Source: UBA10324 sp038326325 (GTDB taxonomy: Bacteria; Bacteroidota; Bacteroidia; Chitinophagales; UBA10324). Taken from it: a stretch of DNA of 64,000 bases. Numbering within the stretch: position 1 is the first letter of the stretch; each line of letters opens with the position of its first letter. Below are positions 38,169-47,448 of the stretch, in pieces. Below the pieces are notes generated by a model. It made no database searches and had not been told where the DNA came from. It saw only the letters and a list, made by a program, of their open reading frames with translations. The DNA lies in NCBI GenBank assembly GCA_038326325.1, contig JBBQJW010000014.1, forward strand, positions 1 through 64,000, given 5' to 3'. Made by a program: the position numbers and the translations under genes.

Positions 38169-38789
38169 TTAAGCAGCTATTCTGCTCGCTACATTGCTGA
38201 ACCCACCTTGTATTCCTTTTGGGCCAACGGCTTTTACTTTTACAAAGTAGCGCTTGCCGGGAATTAAACTTCGGATAATGTATCGCTGACTGGAAATAGT
38301 GGTTAGGTATGCAAAATGCTGATCATCGTTTTCGCTTATATAAATTTCATAACTCTTGCCGTACTGTACCGGGTCGAAAAACAATTTCAATTCAGTTTCG
38401 CTTGAAGTGGACATTAGGCGGGCATTGGCTGCTGCATCTAACGGGTCGGGTGCTGGTTGCGATTGTTTGCGCAGTTTAAAACCGCTTGTTAAAAATATGG
38501 CAGGGTCGCCGGCGGCAATAAGCACACAATAATTGGCGAGGTCGCGTATCATAATCGAAAGCTCAACCCGCAATTGATTGCGAAGCGCAAGTGCTCCCGG
38601 CACTTTTGCGTCAGCGTCAGTAATGGCTTTACGATAATCGTCTAACTTGGCAAGTATGGCTGCCAGGGTTGGTGTGGGTACTGTGAAATTCGGATTGCCG
38701 GTCATTGCCAGCAATATCATTTCAACAAACTGTGCTAATCCAAGGATAGTCAACTGAGCTAATCCAAGGCTGGGAATCAATTTTTTCAT
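38169..38789 (-). CDS. Fibronectin type III domain protein
   Basis: 206 residues. The N-terminal half (about 30-105) is helical with an ILAKLDDYRKAITDADA pattern. The C-terminal half (about 115-203) is a fibronectin III domain (ETELKLFFDPVQYGKSYEIYIS, LIPGKRYFVKVKAVGPKGIQGGFSN). The first 30 residues are hydrophobic but not a clear secretion signal. I recall such two-part proteins as common but uncharacterised in Bacteroidota. It reads as a single gene with its own terminator at 38061. Confidence 0.7.
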   Translation of the reverse strand: MKKLIPSLGLAQLTILGLAQFVEMILLAMTGNPNFTVPTPTLAAILAKLDDYRKAITDADAKVPGALALRNQLRVELSIMIRDLANYCVLIAAGDPAIFLTSGFKLRKQSQPAPDPLDAAANARLMSTSSETELKLFFDPVQYGKSYEIYISENDDQHFAYLTTISSQRYIIRSLIPGKRYFVKVKAVGPKGIQGGFSNVASRIAA

Positions 38790-39815
38790 GGTTATGAATT
38801 TTTGTGAAACCCAAACTTACCGTTCGTGAAATGTGGTTTCCAAATTTATTTTTTGTGGTCTTTTACTTTTTAACATTGAAAAAAAATCGTGTTATTATTT
38901 TTTATATTTTCGCAACCCTTTCCCCCGAAAAAAGCAAAAAAACAGCAATTTTATTTTCTATGTCTGTAAAAAAGGGTGACCGAAACCATACTTAAAATAT
39001 TTATTTTTTTAGTTCATTTTTTAACTGGTTTTAAGCAATAAAACGATACAGTTTTATCTGTTTAGGGCACTGTAACAGTTTATTTGAGCGGCAGGACAAA
39101 TACAATTTTCGCCTTACTCACTGCTTACTTTCTTAGTTTCATACCTTAGAAACCCTCCATTTAATGTTTGAAAGAGTGATTCAATGGTTACTCTTTGTTT
39201 TTCGTATCGCTGAAATGCTGAATCACATGTATGAGAGCCACATTCATTTCCTGAAATAAATCATCTAAAGCAATGAATTGCACTTTCATTGATTGCAACA
39301 AAGCAATTGAAGCAATGAAATTATTATTGCTTGGCTAGTTTTTAGCCATTTAATGTTTGAATTGAACATTCTGAATATCATAACAGTCAGTAAAAGCAAT
39401 GAATTAAAAATTCGTTACTGCGCTTTTTGGTTCGCATTGCGATTGCCGGACTATGACCGATAATTATCTGCGATGAAGTTGACTTAACAAAGTCGGGTAT
39501 GCAACCGAAACCAATTGGCAATTTAATTATTATTAACCCCAATGAAAGTAAGAGTATTCAAAAAAAATTCATAGCAACATATTGAAAACAATATTGGAGG
39601 TTTTAAAAAACGCTAGGGTTGTGCTCCGGTAGTTTCACATGAAAGTAATTTTAATACACAGCTTGCTTGCTTGATAAAGGTACTGCTGTGGAGTGAAGCT
39701 GGTAACACGAAAAAAAAATGAAAGAGTGTTTTTGTCAATGCGTTGTTTTTCCATAGCAAAGTGTCTATCTAAAATTTACCTTTACTTCTTAAAAAACAAA
39801 AAATATTTCATAAAT
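38790..39815. other. 1.0 kb stretch without a convincing gene, upstream of the restriction system
   Basis: The stretch is AT-rich. Around 39230-39420 a short motif AGCAATGAA(TT) recurs four times on the plus strand. On the minus strand around 39120-39250 a broken frame reads RVTIESLFQTLNGGFLRYE, which has the flavour of a transposase tail but is too short to assign. A 63-codon plus-strand frame at 38804-38995 has no other support. This may mark the left edge of the accessory region. Confidence 0.4.
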
Positions 39816-41993
39816 ATGAACCTAATTGAGAAAGGAATTGAGAAGAAACTTATCCGCTTTGATGAGGACAAAAACTTTGTAACCTATATTCATCAGAACA
39901 AAAGGCGGAGTTACATCAACCCCGAAGAAAAAGTTCAGGTAGAAACCTTTCTCACACTCACCTTGATTTATGGTTATCCTGTAAACAGAATAAAGCAATT
40001 TGTTTCAGTGCAAATGGGTTCAGAAACAAAAGAGGCCGACATCATTGTTTACGCAGACGATGAACTTGAAAGTCCTTACATAGTTGCAGAATGTAAAAAG
40101 GAAACCGTCACAGACCAAGAATTTAATAAAGCAGTTGACCAAGCATACAGTTACGCATTTCCCGAAGGAGCAAAATATGTTTGGGTTACCAACCGTATCA
40201 AGAACGAGTATTACGAAGTCCCCGACAAGAAACCGAAAAGCAGAATTACTATTCCCGACATTCCACAGTTCGGAGTAAAAAAACTTGCACCGTATAAATA
40301 TGTGAAAGGTGGTATTGCACAACCCGACTCTGACAAAGTAAGTGAACCCGAAGTTGAATACGGAACAAAACAAAAATTCTTTGAACTCCAAGTTGTAAGC
40401 GAAAACGAACTGACAAGAATTTTCATTCAGGCACACCAATCACTTTGGGGAGGCGGACAACGAAAACCCGATGATGCGTTTGACGAATTCAACAAACTTA
40501 TTTTTTGCAAACTCTGGGATGAAAAGCATCCACGAAAAGTTGGCGAAGCATATGAGTTTCAAATTTTCGCAGAAGAAACAGTTGAAGAATTAGCAGACCG
40601 TATTCATAAAATTTATGAGCAAGGGAAAAAGAAAGACACCGACAAAGAAGTTTTCAAAGAGGACATCAAACTCAAACCCGAAGAAATACAAACCATCGTA
40701 AAGTATCTGCAAAGAATTTACTTGCAGAAAACAGACCTTGACAGCAAAGGCAGAGCATTTGAAACTTTTATGGGAAGTCATTTCCGTGGCGACTTCGGAC
40801 AATTCTTTACACCAAGAGCAATCGTAAAATTTATTGTGGACACACTTTCAATAGACAACAACTCACTGGTGCTTGACACAAGTTGCGGAAGTGGTGGCTT
40901 CTTACTTTACGCTTTAGATAAAGTCAGAGAGAAAGCAAACGAAATTTTTCCCAACTACAAAACAGACCCCGACCAACGAGAAGAACACAGAAAATATTGG
41001 CATGACTTCGCAGAAAAAAACCTTTATGGCATTGAACTCAATGACGACATTGCACGAACCGCAAAAATGAATATGATTATTCACGATGACGGACACACCA
41101 ATGTAATTGCAGCAGACGGACTTTTCAGCGATAAAGAATTACAAGCAAAATCGGGCAACAAAAATTTTATCTACAACACTTTTGATTACATCATTACCAA
41201 TCCCCCTTTCGGTAGCAGCATTAAGCAAACCGAAAAGGCATATTTGGGATTGTATGATTTAGGAGTTAAAGAGGTTGACTGGTTAGACATCAAAGCAGTT
41301 GTTACAGAAAAGAAAAAACCAAGAGACAGTCAAAGCACCGAAGTTTTATTTTTAGAACAGTGCTATCATTTTTTAGTGGAACATGGTTACATAGCGATTG
41401 TAATTCCTGACGGAATTCTATCTAACAGCAGTATGCAATATGTAAGAGATAACCTTGAAGAACTTTATAGAATTGTTGCAGTGGTTTCATTACCGCAAAC
41501 AGCTTTCACCGCCACAGGTGCGGGAGTTAAAAGTTCTGTTTTGTTTATGCGTAAACACAAAAGAAAAAACACAGATAAAATTTCTGCACAAAAAATTAAG
41601 TTGAAAGAGCAACTGAAAACGGATAGCAAATTTGTGGCAACGATTGAACAATACGAGAAAGAAAAAATTGCTGCTATCAAAAAGTTAGAAGAAGAAACAA
41701 AAAAGAAAAACCCGAAAGCATCAAAAAAAGAAATTGCAGAACTCATTCAAAACGACAAAGGAAAGTTGCAAGCAACTTTCACTGTAAAGACCAATAACCT
41801 GAAAGAAGAAATGACCGAAAAGTATTTTGCTGCAAAGCAGCAAATACTTGACGACTATCCCATCTTCATGGCAATAGCAGAGGACATTGGTTATGATGCA
41901 ACAGGAAGAAACACCAACAACAACGAACTGCCAGCAATCGGAAATGAATTATCAAAGTTCATTGCACACATAAACAAAACTGAAAAGCAATGA
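39816..41993 (+). CDS. Fused nuclease-DNA adenine methylase (BcgI/type IIB or type I-like R-M subunit)
   Basis: 725 residues from the ATG at 39816 (MNLIEKGIEKKLIRF); an upstream extension adds no recognisable domain. Residues 1-130 match the N-terminal nuclease of type I R proteins: E43, D75 (KEADIIVYA) and E92-x-K94 (AECKKE) form a PD-(D/E)xK pattern. Residues about 300-600 are the N6-adenine methylase, with motif I DTSCGSGGF (about 354) and motif IV NPPFG (about 463). A Lys/Glu-rich coiled coil fills about 600-680. The stop overlaps the specificity gene (ATGA). No hsdR helicase gene is adjacent, so one chain may carry both activities, as in BcgI. The heptamer common elsewhere in the window is nearly absent here, consistent with acquisition by transfer. 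Confidence 0.85.
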   Translation: MNLIEKGIEKKLIRFDEDKNFVTYIHQNKRRSYINPEEKVQVETFLTLTLIYGYPVNRIKQFVSVQMGSETKEADIIVYADDELESPYIVAECKKETVTDQEFNKAVDQAYSYAFPEGAKYVWVTNRIKNEYYEVPDKKPKSRITIPDIPQFGVKKLAPYKYVKGGIAQPDSDKVSEPEVEYGTKQKFFELQVVSENELTRIFIQAHQSLWGGGQRKPDDAFDEFNKLIFCKLWDEKHPRKVGEAYEFQIFAEETVEELADRIHKIYEQGKKKDTDKEVFKEDIKLKPEEIQTIVKYLQRIYLQKTDLDSKGRAFETFMGSHFRGDFGQFFTPRAIVKFIVDTLSIDNNSLVLDTSCGSGGFLLYALDKVREKANEIFPNYKTDPDQREEHRKYWHDFAEKNLYGIELNDDIARTAKMNMIIHDDGHTNVIAADGLFSDKELQAKSGNKNFIYNTFDYIITNPPFGSSIKQTEKAYLGLYDLGVKEVDWLDIKAVVTEKKKPRDSQSTEVLFLEQCYHFLVEHGYIAIVIPDGILSNSSMQYVRDNLEELYRIVAVVSLPQTAFTATGAGVKSSVLFMRKHKRKNTDKISAQKIKLKEQLKTDSKFVATIEQYEKEKIAAIKKLEEETKKKNPKASKKEIAELIQNDKGKLQATFTVKTNNLKEEMTEKYFAAKQQILDDYPIFMAIAEDIGYDATGRNTNNNELPAIGNELSKFIAHINKTEKQ

Positions 41994-43414
41994 GCGCATT
42001 TACCATTTCACAAAAACTAAATCCCGATAAAGTTTTTCTTGTTCGCAAAAGCGAACTTGAAAAACGCATTGACCCTTTTTATTATGTTCCTTCATTAGTT
42101 GCATTAGAGAAAAAAGTTTTGGCTAAAAAGCCAAAACGACTTCGTGATTATGTAACTGAAATTGCAAGCGGAGCAACGCCAAAGACAACTGAAAGCGAAA
42201 AGTATTACACTGAAAAGGAAAACGGCAAGCCGTTTTTACGAGTGCAAAACCTTTCGCCAACTGGAATTTTAGAATTTGACGATTGCAAATACATAAACGA
42301 GGAAACACACAGTGGAATGTTGAAACGCAGTCAGGTTTTCGGAAATGATTTGTTGGTAAAGATTACAGGAGTTGGAAGAATGGCAGTTGCATCCGTAGCA
42401 CCCGAAGGTTTTGAGGGCAACATCAATCAACACATTTGCGTAATCAAAACAGGAAGCAAAGAAATGAGTGAAACGCTTGCAGCGTTTCTCAATTCCGACA
42501 TCGGAGAAAAACTTGCAACAAGGAGAAGCACAGGCGGAACACGACCTGCACTTGATTACCCTGCTTTACTTTCTATTCCAATTATCAACGACCCAAGAGT
42601 TTTACAAATCAGTAGAAAAGTAATTGAGCAGAAAACAAAAAACGAAAACGAAGCATCAAAACTTCTAAGCAGCATTGATAATTATTTATTGAAAGAGTTG
42701 GGAATTACTTTACCTACTCCACCCGAAAACATTTTGAAGAATAGAATTTACACTACTTCCATAAAATCAATTTCGGGAAATCGTTTTGACCCTTTCTTTC
42801 ATCAACAAAAATTCATAGACAACCTTCAAGCAATTCATAAAGGAAAGTTTCCAGTAAAACCACTTCGTGAAATTATTTCAGGTAATCTGATTAAAGGAAC
42901 TTTGCCGAACCAAACGGAAAAGGAAGGAAACAATTCAGTAGTTCAAATCAATTGCATAAATGCAGATGGAACAATTTCGCTTGACGAACTTCTAACGGCA
43001 AAAGATATTTTTAGCAAAGAGCAGAAGTTACAGCAAGGAGATGTGTTAGTAGTAATCACAGGTGCAACGATTGGAAAAATTGCACAGTGGAATTATGAAG
43101 GCGAATATTTTTTAGGTGGCGATATTGTAAAGTTTCAGACAAATTCTTTAGCAGATAATTCTTTTGTGTTTCATTTTTTGCGTAGCACATTAAGCCAAAC
43201 AGAAATCAAACGAAACATTACAGGTGCAACAAACGGACATTTAGCCCCCGAAGATGTAAGTCATTTTCCAATTCCAATTCCACCGCCTACCAAACAAAAG
43301 GAAATTGCAGAACACATTAACGGATTAAGACAACAAGCACAGCAACTGAAAAACAAAACCAATGATGCACTTAAAAAAGCAAGTGAAGAGATTGAAAAAA
43401 TTTTAATCGGATAG
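41990..43414 (+). CDS. Restriction-modification specificity subunit (HsdS family)
   Basis: 474 residues with two target-recognition halves. Each ends in a helical arm that spaces the half-sites. The first half (about 50-210) contains ASGATPKTTESEKYY and the second (about 285-440) EIISGNLIKGTLPNQ with QQGDVLVVITGATIGK. The helical spacers are near 205-225 (ISRKVIEQKTKNENEA) and 430-470 (KEIAEHINGLRQQAQQLKNK). A two-part, gapped recognition site is expected. It overlaps the methylase gene by 4 bp. Confidence 0.9.
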   Translation: MSAFTISQKLNPDKVFLVRKSELEKRIDPFYYVPSLVALEKKVLAKKPKRLRDYVTEIASGATPKTTESEKYYTEKENGKPFLRVQNLSPTGILEFDDCKYINEETHSGMLKRSQVFGNDLLVKITGVGRMAVASVAPEGFEGNINQHICVIKTGSKEMSETLAAFLNSDIGEKLATRRSTGGTRPALDYPALLSIPIINDPRVLQISRKVIEQKTKNENEASKLLSSIDNYLLKELGITLPTPPENILKNRIYTTSIKSISGNRFDPFFHQQKFIDNLQAIHKGKFPVKPLREIISGNLIKGTLPNQTEKEGNNSVVQINCINADGTISLDELLTAKDIFSKEQKLQQGDVLVVITGATIGKIAQWNYEGEYFLGGDIVKFQTNSLADNSFVFHFLRSTLSQTEIKRNITGATNGHLAPEDVSHFPIPIPPPTKQKEIAEHINGLRQQAQQLKNKTNDALKKASEEIEKILIG

Positions 43415-43417
43415 AAT

Positions 43418-43816
43418 ATGGTAATCGTAATTGTAAGATGGTATATTAAAGAAGGGAAAGACGAAAAGTTCAAAGCCAAATGGCAAGGCATGAAACCAAA
43501 ATCAAAAGAAGGTTTGTTCCGAGAATTTTTTTCTAAACCAATTACATCATCGGTAGAAAAATATCACACACTTGATGTAGAGAGCAAGCACTACACAACT
43601 TATATCAATGTAGGTGTATGGAATTCTATTGAAGATTTTAATAAAGCAATTGGCTCTTTAATACTTGGGAGATTTGTTAATGAAAATCCTGAAAAGAAGG
43701 ATATTGAGTTGATTGAAATTTTTGATTTTGAATTTAAACTTCGTGAAAGAATTGTAATGGATGTAGAAAAAACAAGAGCAGGTGAATTTATTCTACCACC
43801 TGCCGACTTTGACTAA
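43418..43816 (+). CDS. Hypothetical protein directly downstream of the specificity gene
   Basis: 132 residues, starting 3 bp after the hsdS stop, so it probably shares its transcript. The N-terminus IVRWYIKEGKDEKFKAKWQG and YINVGVWNSIEDFNKAIGSL have the alpha/beta rhythm of dimeric ABM-type barrels, but the match is weak. It could be an accessory R-M gene or an unrelated passenger at the start of the cassette region. No function is assigned. Confidence 0.55.
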   Translation: MVIVIVRWYIKEGKDEKFKAKWQGMKPKSKEGLFREFFSKPITSSVEKYHTLDVESKHYTTYINVGVWNSIEDFNKAIGSLILGRFVNENPEKKDIELIEIFDFEFKLRERIVMDVEKTRAGEFILPPADFD

Positions 43817-43843
43817 TCCTGCTCCGTTGTTGGTACCCTTCCC

Positions 43844-43868
43844 GTTGTCTGGTCTCCCGACCGACAAC
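43844..43868. repeat. Bulged hairpin, related to an inverted copy at 48225
   Basis: GTTGTC then T then GGTC, a TCCC loop, then GACC and GACAAC: a 10-bp stem with one unpaired T. The reverse complement of the hairpin at 48225-48248 matches it closely. It lies in the 418-bp gap before the DsrE gene. Confidence 0.6.
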
Positions 43869-43905
43869 CAATTAGCACGGGACAGAGCTGTAACAGTTGC
43901 CTGAA

Positions 43906-44009
43906 CCAGTTGCGGGCGATTTATTCAATTTATTTTTTTTGTTTTAATTGCATTTCATGATTGCTTCGCAGTTGCAATCGCACGCAATTAAAAAATAAGA
44001 TTTGTAATC
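43906..44009 (+). repeat. Array repeat copy A (about 104 bp)
   Basis: The best-preserved copy. It begins CCAGTTGCGGGCGATTTATT and ends GATTTGTAATC. The outer stem is TTTTAATTGC (43942-43951) with GCAATTAAAA (43984-43993); the inner stem is GATTGC (43959-43964) with GCAATC (43974-43979) around a 9-base loop. Five further copies share orientation and position between genes. The rest of the 43817-44234 gap holds the hairpin at 43844 and the palindrome at 44154. Confidence 0.85.
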
Positions 44010-44153
44010 ATGGAGCGGGTCACAGTAGTGTAACAGTTATCTGAACCGCGATTAAACAGATTATGAGATTAACTTTGATTGCGGATAACTATTCTGAAGC
44101 ACAGCGTGAAGCCAAATAAAACAAACAGGTCGTATGAATAAACTTCATTTATC

Positions 44154-44172
44154 CCTGCCTGCGGCAGGCAGG
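44154..44172. repeat. Perfect GC-rich palindrome in the array
   Basis: CCTGCCTGC, one base, GCAGGCAGG: 9-bp arms. It stands between TTTATC and CCTTATGCGTT, a context repeated in degraded form near 47330-47365 and without the palindrome near 48165-48181. Confidence 0.7.
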
Positions 44173-44234
44173 CCTTATGCGTTTGCAGCAAGTATTTGGC
44201 GACATCGTAATTTGAAACTTACTAACTTTGACAA

Positions 44235-44555
44235 ATGAAAATAGGGCTTGTAATATCAACCAACGACAGCGAGACAGTTTGGAATGCTTTCCGCTTCGGA
44301 AATTTTTCGCTCGGGAAAAATGAATCAGTAAAAGTTTTTCTAATCGGCAAAGGTGTTGAGGCGGAAAGCGTGAGCAACGAAAAATTCAACATCATTGAGC
44401 AGATGGAAAAATTTGTGCAACTGAAGGGAGTAATCTATGCCTGCGGAACTTGTTTCAAAATCCGAAACTCAAGCGGAACAGAAATGTGTCCGCTTTCAAC
44501 AATGAATGACCTTTACGAAATCATGAATGAATCTGACAAACTTTTAACTTTCTGA
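44235..44555 (+). CDS. DsrE-family sulfur-relay-like protein
   Basis: 106 residues with the DsrE fold start (MKIGLVISTNDSETVWNAFRFGNFSL, KVFLIGKGVE). A conserved cysteine pair is in YACGTC (about 70-74), and a further Cys in MCPLS. Family members move sulfur as persulfide or act as small oxidoreductases in the cytoplasm. The specific partner is unknown. Its stop is 2 bp before the following membrane protein, so the two are co-transcribed. Confidence 0.75.
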   Translation: MKIGLVISTNDSETVWNAFRFGNFSLGKNESVKVFLIGKGVEAESVSNEKFNIIEQMEKFVQLKGVIYACGTCFKIRNSSGTEMCPLSTMNDLYEIMNESDKLLTF

Positions 44556-44557
44556 CA

Positions 44558-45148
44558 ATGGACAATCTTTATCAAGTTTTAAAGTTGTGGCATATTATCA
44601 GTTTTGTATTTATGTCCATTCCGCTTTTCAATCTCATTGTTGTTAACGAACGGACATTGATGGGAACGAAATATAATTTCGGAACCGACAGTTTCATGGA
44701 AAACATTATCAGGCACGGAGCAGTTCGCTGTTATGTTTTTCAATTATCAGTTTTCATTTCTGGAATTCTTTTACTCGTTTTTGGACAGATGGGCATACAA
44801 GCAATCTGGACAAATTATATTCTTCTCGCAAAAACAGTTTTGCTTTTTACACTCATGGGTTTGCTTTCTTATGTCCACCTTTCTCTTCAACCAAAAATTG
44901 ACAGTTTCTTTAAAAACATCACAGCGGAAACAAATGTGCCTGATAATTTTCTTGCTTCAGTAAAACCGTTTCGAGTATTTCGCAAACGACTTGCAACAGT
45001 TTGTTTATTTCTCGTCCTCACAACTATCATACTCGGAATGCAAGTTTATGCTCCGTTCAGTTTGACACTAAATATAATTCTCATCGGACTTGCCGGACTT
45101 TTTGCATGGCGTGTAAACAAGACATTGATACTATTTGGCTGGCTGTGA
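44558..45148 (+). CDS. Integral membrane protein with an N-terminal WHIISF motif
   Basis: 196 residues with about five hydrophobic helices. LKLWHIISFVF near the N-terminus and YVHLSL near residue 108 carry histidines in membrane positions, as in small CopD/DUF2269-like heme or quinone-linked proteins. The match is not strong enough to name. The close link to the DsrE gene suggests a shared redox or sulfur task, by inference. Confidence 0.6.
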   Translation: MDNLYQVLKLWHIISFVFMSIPLFNLIVVNERTLMGTKYNFGTDSFMENIIRHGAVRCYVFQLSVFISGILLLVFGQMGIQAIWTNYILLAKTVLLFTLMGLLSYVHLSLQPKIDSFFKNITAETNVPDNFLASVKPFRVFRKRLATVCLFLVLTTIILGMQVYAPFSLTLNIILIGLAGLFAWRVNKTLILFGWL

Positions 45149-45241
45149 TGATTAACAGAAATTAGAGTGATGACAATAACAGAAAGATGCAAATTCTCTC
45201 CCACCCAATTAATTCCGCTCTTGTTAGTGTTCCTCTTTTTC

Positions 45242-45299
45242 GCCCCAACAAATTCACCTGAAACGGATTCGGTGTTACACTACACATTATACCATCACT
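45242..45299 (+). repeat. Second array repeat, copy R2a
   Basis: 58 bp from GCCCCAACA to GTGTTACACTACACATTATA plus CCATCACT, about 80% identical by eye to 47121-47178. It stands 145 bp before the start of the T9SS gene at 45445. The rest of the 45149-45444 gap shows no further feature. Confidence 0.7.
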
Positions 45300-45444
45300 G
45301 TAAATCGTTCTTAATGGCAAACCTCCCTCTCTGAAAGACTTTTCTTTGTAAAGAATGCTTACAATTGTTGTGTTCTTAATTGTCTAATTTGTTCAATTTT
45401 AATATTTCCTATATTGCAGAACAATTTTCCATTAATTTGTTTTT

Positions 45445-47082
45445 ATGAAAAAAATTTACTTTACCGTTTTACTTTTAATGCTTTGCACGGGTTCCATTTT
45501 TTCGCAAACCATACATTATAAGGAAATATTGCAAGCTCCTGGTCGTGAGGAGCCAATAAGCATTATACCTGCAGCAGGAGGCGGCTTTTATCTTTATGGG
45601 TACACGAAAAGCAGTGGCTTCGGATTATATGATTTGTACATCATCCGCACAAATGCTGACGGTCAGCAATTGTGGTGGAAAAATTACGGCTCTTACATGG
45701 AGGAATTGACCTCAAGTAGTTTTACGATTTGGGGGATTCCGGGCTTTACGCTTTTGCAACAGGATGACAACAACCTGCTTGCATCGTTTTCATACGAAGA
45801 TACTACGCTTTTACCAGGGTCGGCACATACTGCAATTTTAAAATTAGATTCGTCCGGAAACATTCTCTCGCAGCACCCTTATAAATTCTCCGGCTCTTCT
45901 GCCTCGGCGCAAATAATAAAAAGCAGATTTATCCCCAATGAATATTTTATGCTCGTTGATGATTACGGCGGAAACGACCGGCCGGTGGTTGCTAAAATTA
46001 ATGCCGCAGGCGATATCATTGCTGCTTATAATCCTCCAAACGGGTTGTGGAAGCACCCGGTATCATTCGCACAGACAACAGACAAAGGTTTTATCATTTC
46101 AGGAACACAGGAATATGGCGCTGATTATTGCTGGCTTATTAAAACGGATTCTATAGGTAACAGGCAATGGGCTGTGGCTGTTGATTCAGGTTACATCTTT
46201 CAATCTTATGGCAGCACTGTTGTGGAAACGGCAGGGGGAAATTATCTATTGACCATTTTTTATAGCGGAATGCCAAATGGTGAAGCTATTATTAAACTGG
46301 ATCATTCAGGAAATAAAATATGGGCGAAAAATATTGTATCGCTCACCACTGATACTATTTCCTCAGGTAGATTTTATGAAATTAATTCAAATAAATATGC
46401 AGTTGTTTGTGCAAAAAAAGTAACAGGCATTAATGAATACAAAACAGTGATAGCTATCATGGATTCATCGGGCAATATTCAATCGGGCAAGTTTTTAGAT
46501 TTTGGAAACAACAACAGCCCTCACGCTTTATGTTTTACACCGAACAATGAGATAGGATTCATCGGCTATTGGAATCCGGGCACTTCTTCTGATATTTTAT
46601 TCGGATTAACCAATATGAACAGTTCTAATGAATGCTTCGAAAGCACTTATAACCTCCAATCAGTAAATAAAGCTATCGGAGTTTATATTGACAATCAATT
46701 TATAACAGGACAGCCGATTACAAGCACAACAGGTCCGATTGATTCATTATTGGTTTCAAGTGGGTGGCCAGATTCTGTCTTATGTACTACGGCACTTGCT
46801 GTTGAAAATATAAAAGATGATATGCTCCACCTGTCGGCTTATCCTAATCCTGCTGACCAATATGCAGTGATTAGTTTTTTACCTGGTGCCGGAAACCAGC
46901 AACCTGTATTGGATAAAGCGGTAATAAGAATTTTTGATGTGATGGGAAAAGAAATTTATTTATACCCTTCAGCATATTCAAACCAAATGGTTCAAACTTC
47001 AAACCTGTCCGACGGAATTTATTTTGTTCAGTTGCAAACTGGAAGTAAAACTGCAAATCTTAAGTTAATGGTGTTACATTAA
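45445..47082 (+). CDS. Secreted beta-propeller-like protein with T9SS type A sorting domain
   Basis: 545 residues. The signal peptide (about 1-21) ends SIFSQ. Residues about 30-430 are repeated WxxxYG, GxxIxxxYxPPNGxW and GFIISGT units typical of propellers built from delta-60-like repeats. The end is a type A sorting domain (LSAYPNPADQYAVISF, IFDVMGKEI, SDGIYFVQLQTG). It should be carried across the outer membrane by T9SS and anchored or released. The binding target is unknown. Direct repeats flank it on both sides, so it may have arrived as a unit. Confidence 0.75.
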   Translation: MKKIYFTVLLLMLCTGSIFSQTIHYKEILQAPGREEPISIIPAAGGGFYLYGYTKSSGFGLYDLYIIRTNADGQQLWWKNYGSYMEELTSSSFTIWGIPGFTLLQQDDNNLLASFSYEDTTLLPGSAHTAILKLDSSGNILSQHPYKFSGSSASAQIIKSRFIPNEYFMLVDDYGGNDRPVVAKINAAGDIIAAYNPPNGLWKHPVSFAQTTDKGFIISGTQEYGADYCWLIKTDSIGNRQWAVAVDSGYIFQSYGSTVVETAGGNYLLTIFYSGMPNGEAIIKLDHSGNKIWAKNIVSLTTDTISSGRFYEINSNKYAVVCAKKVTGINEYKTVIAIMDSSGNIQSGKFLDFGNNNSPHALCFTPNNEIGFIGYWNPGTSSDILFGLTNMNSSNECFESTYNLQSVNKAIGVYIDNQFITGQPITSTTGPIDSLLVSSGWPDSVLCTTALAVENIKDDMLHLSAYPNPADQYAVISFLPGAGNQQPVLDKAVIRIFDVMGKEIYLYPSAYSNQMVQTSNLSDGIYFVQLQTGSKTANLKLMVLH

Positions 47083-47120
47083 TAATTTTTTCTTGAGAAG
47101 GATTTGTTAGTTGATCTTTT

Positions 47121-47178
47121 GTCCCAACAGTTTCACCTGAAAGGGAAGCTGTGTTACACTACACATTATACCATCACT
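47121..47178 (+). repeat. Second array repeat, copy R2b
   Basis: Same orientation as R2a at 45242-45299, ending GTGTTACACTACACATTATA plus CCATCACT. It starts 39 bp after the stop of the T9SS gene. The two copies bracket 1.88 kb including that gene. Confidence 0.7.
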
Positions 47179-47205
47179 CAATCTTCCTCTGAATCTCCCC
47201 TAGCC

Positions 47206-47302
47206 CGGTTGCGGGCGATTTATTCAATTTATTTTTTTAATTGCATTTCGTGATTGCTTCGCAGTTGCAATTGCACACAATTAAAAAATAATATTTGTAA
47301 TC
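47206..47302 (+). repeat. Array repeat copy B
   Basis: About 97 bp. It lacks the TTTG part of the T-run and has base changes in the inner stem (GCAATT in place of GCAATC). It is followed by the TTATCCC...CCTTATGCGTTAGGCG segment and then the next gene. Confidence 0.8.
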
Positions 47303-47448
47303 TTTATAGAATGAATTTTAAAACTTCGTTTATCCCTGCCTGCAGCAGTCAGGCCTTATGCGTTAGGCGCAAGCTTTAGGGGCACTGCTAACTTTGAAAT
47401 GTCTTCAAAAAATAAAGGATAAATAAATTCGTTACAGCAGGAAATCAA

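Noticed and set aside
38804..38995. 63-codon plus-strand frame
   Set aside because: Low complexity (poly-Lys and poly-Phe), no family and no promoter. Treated as chance.
39040..39300. Decayed transposase on the minus strand
   Set aside because: A short frame reads RVTIESLFQTLNGGF but is broken, and no terminal inverted repeats or DDE motif are seen. Too little to call.
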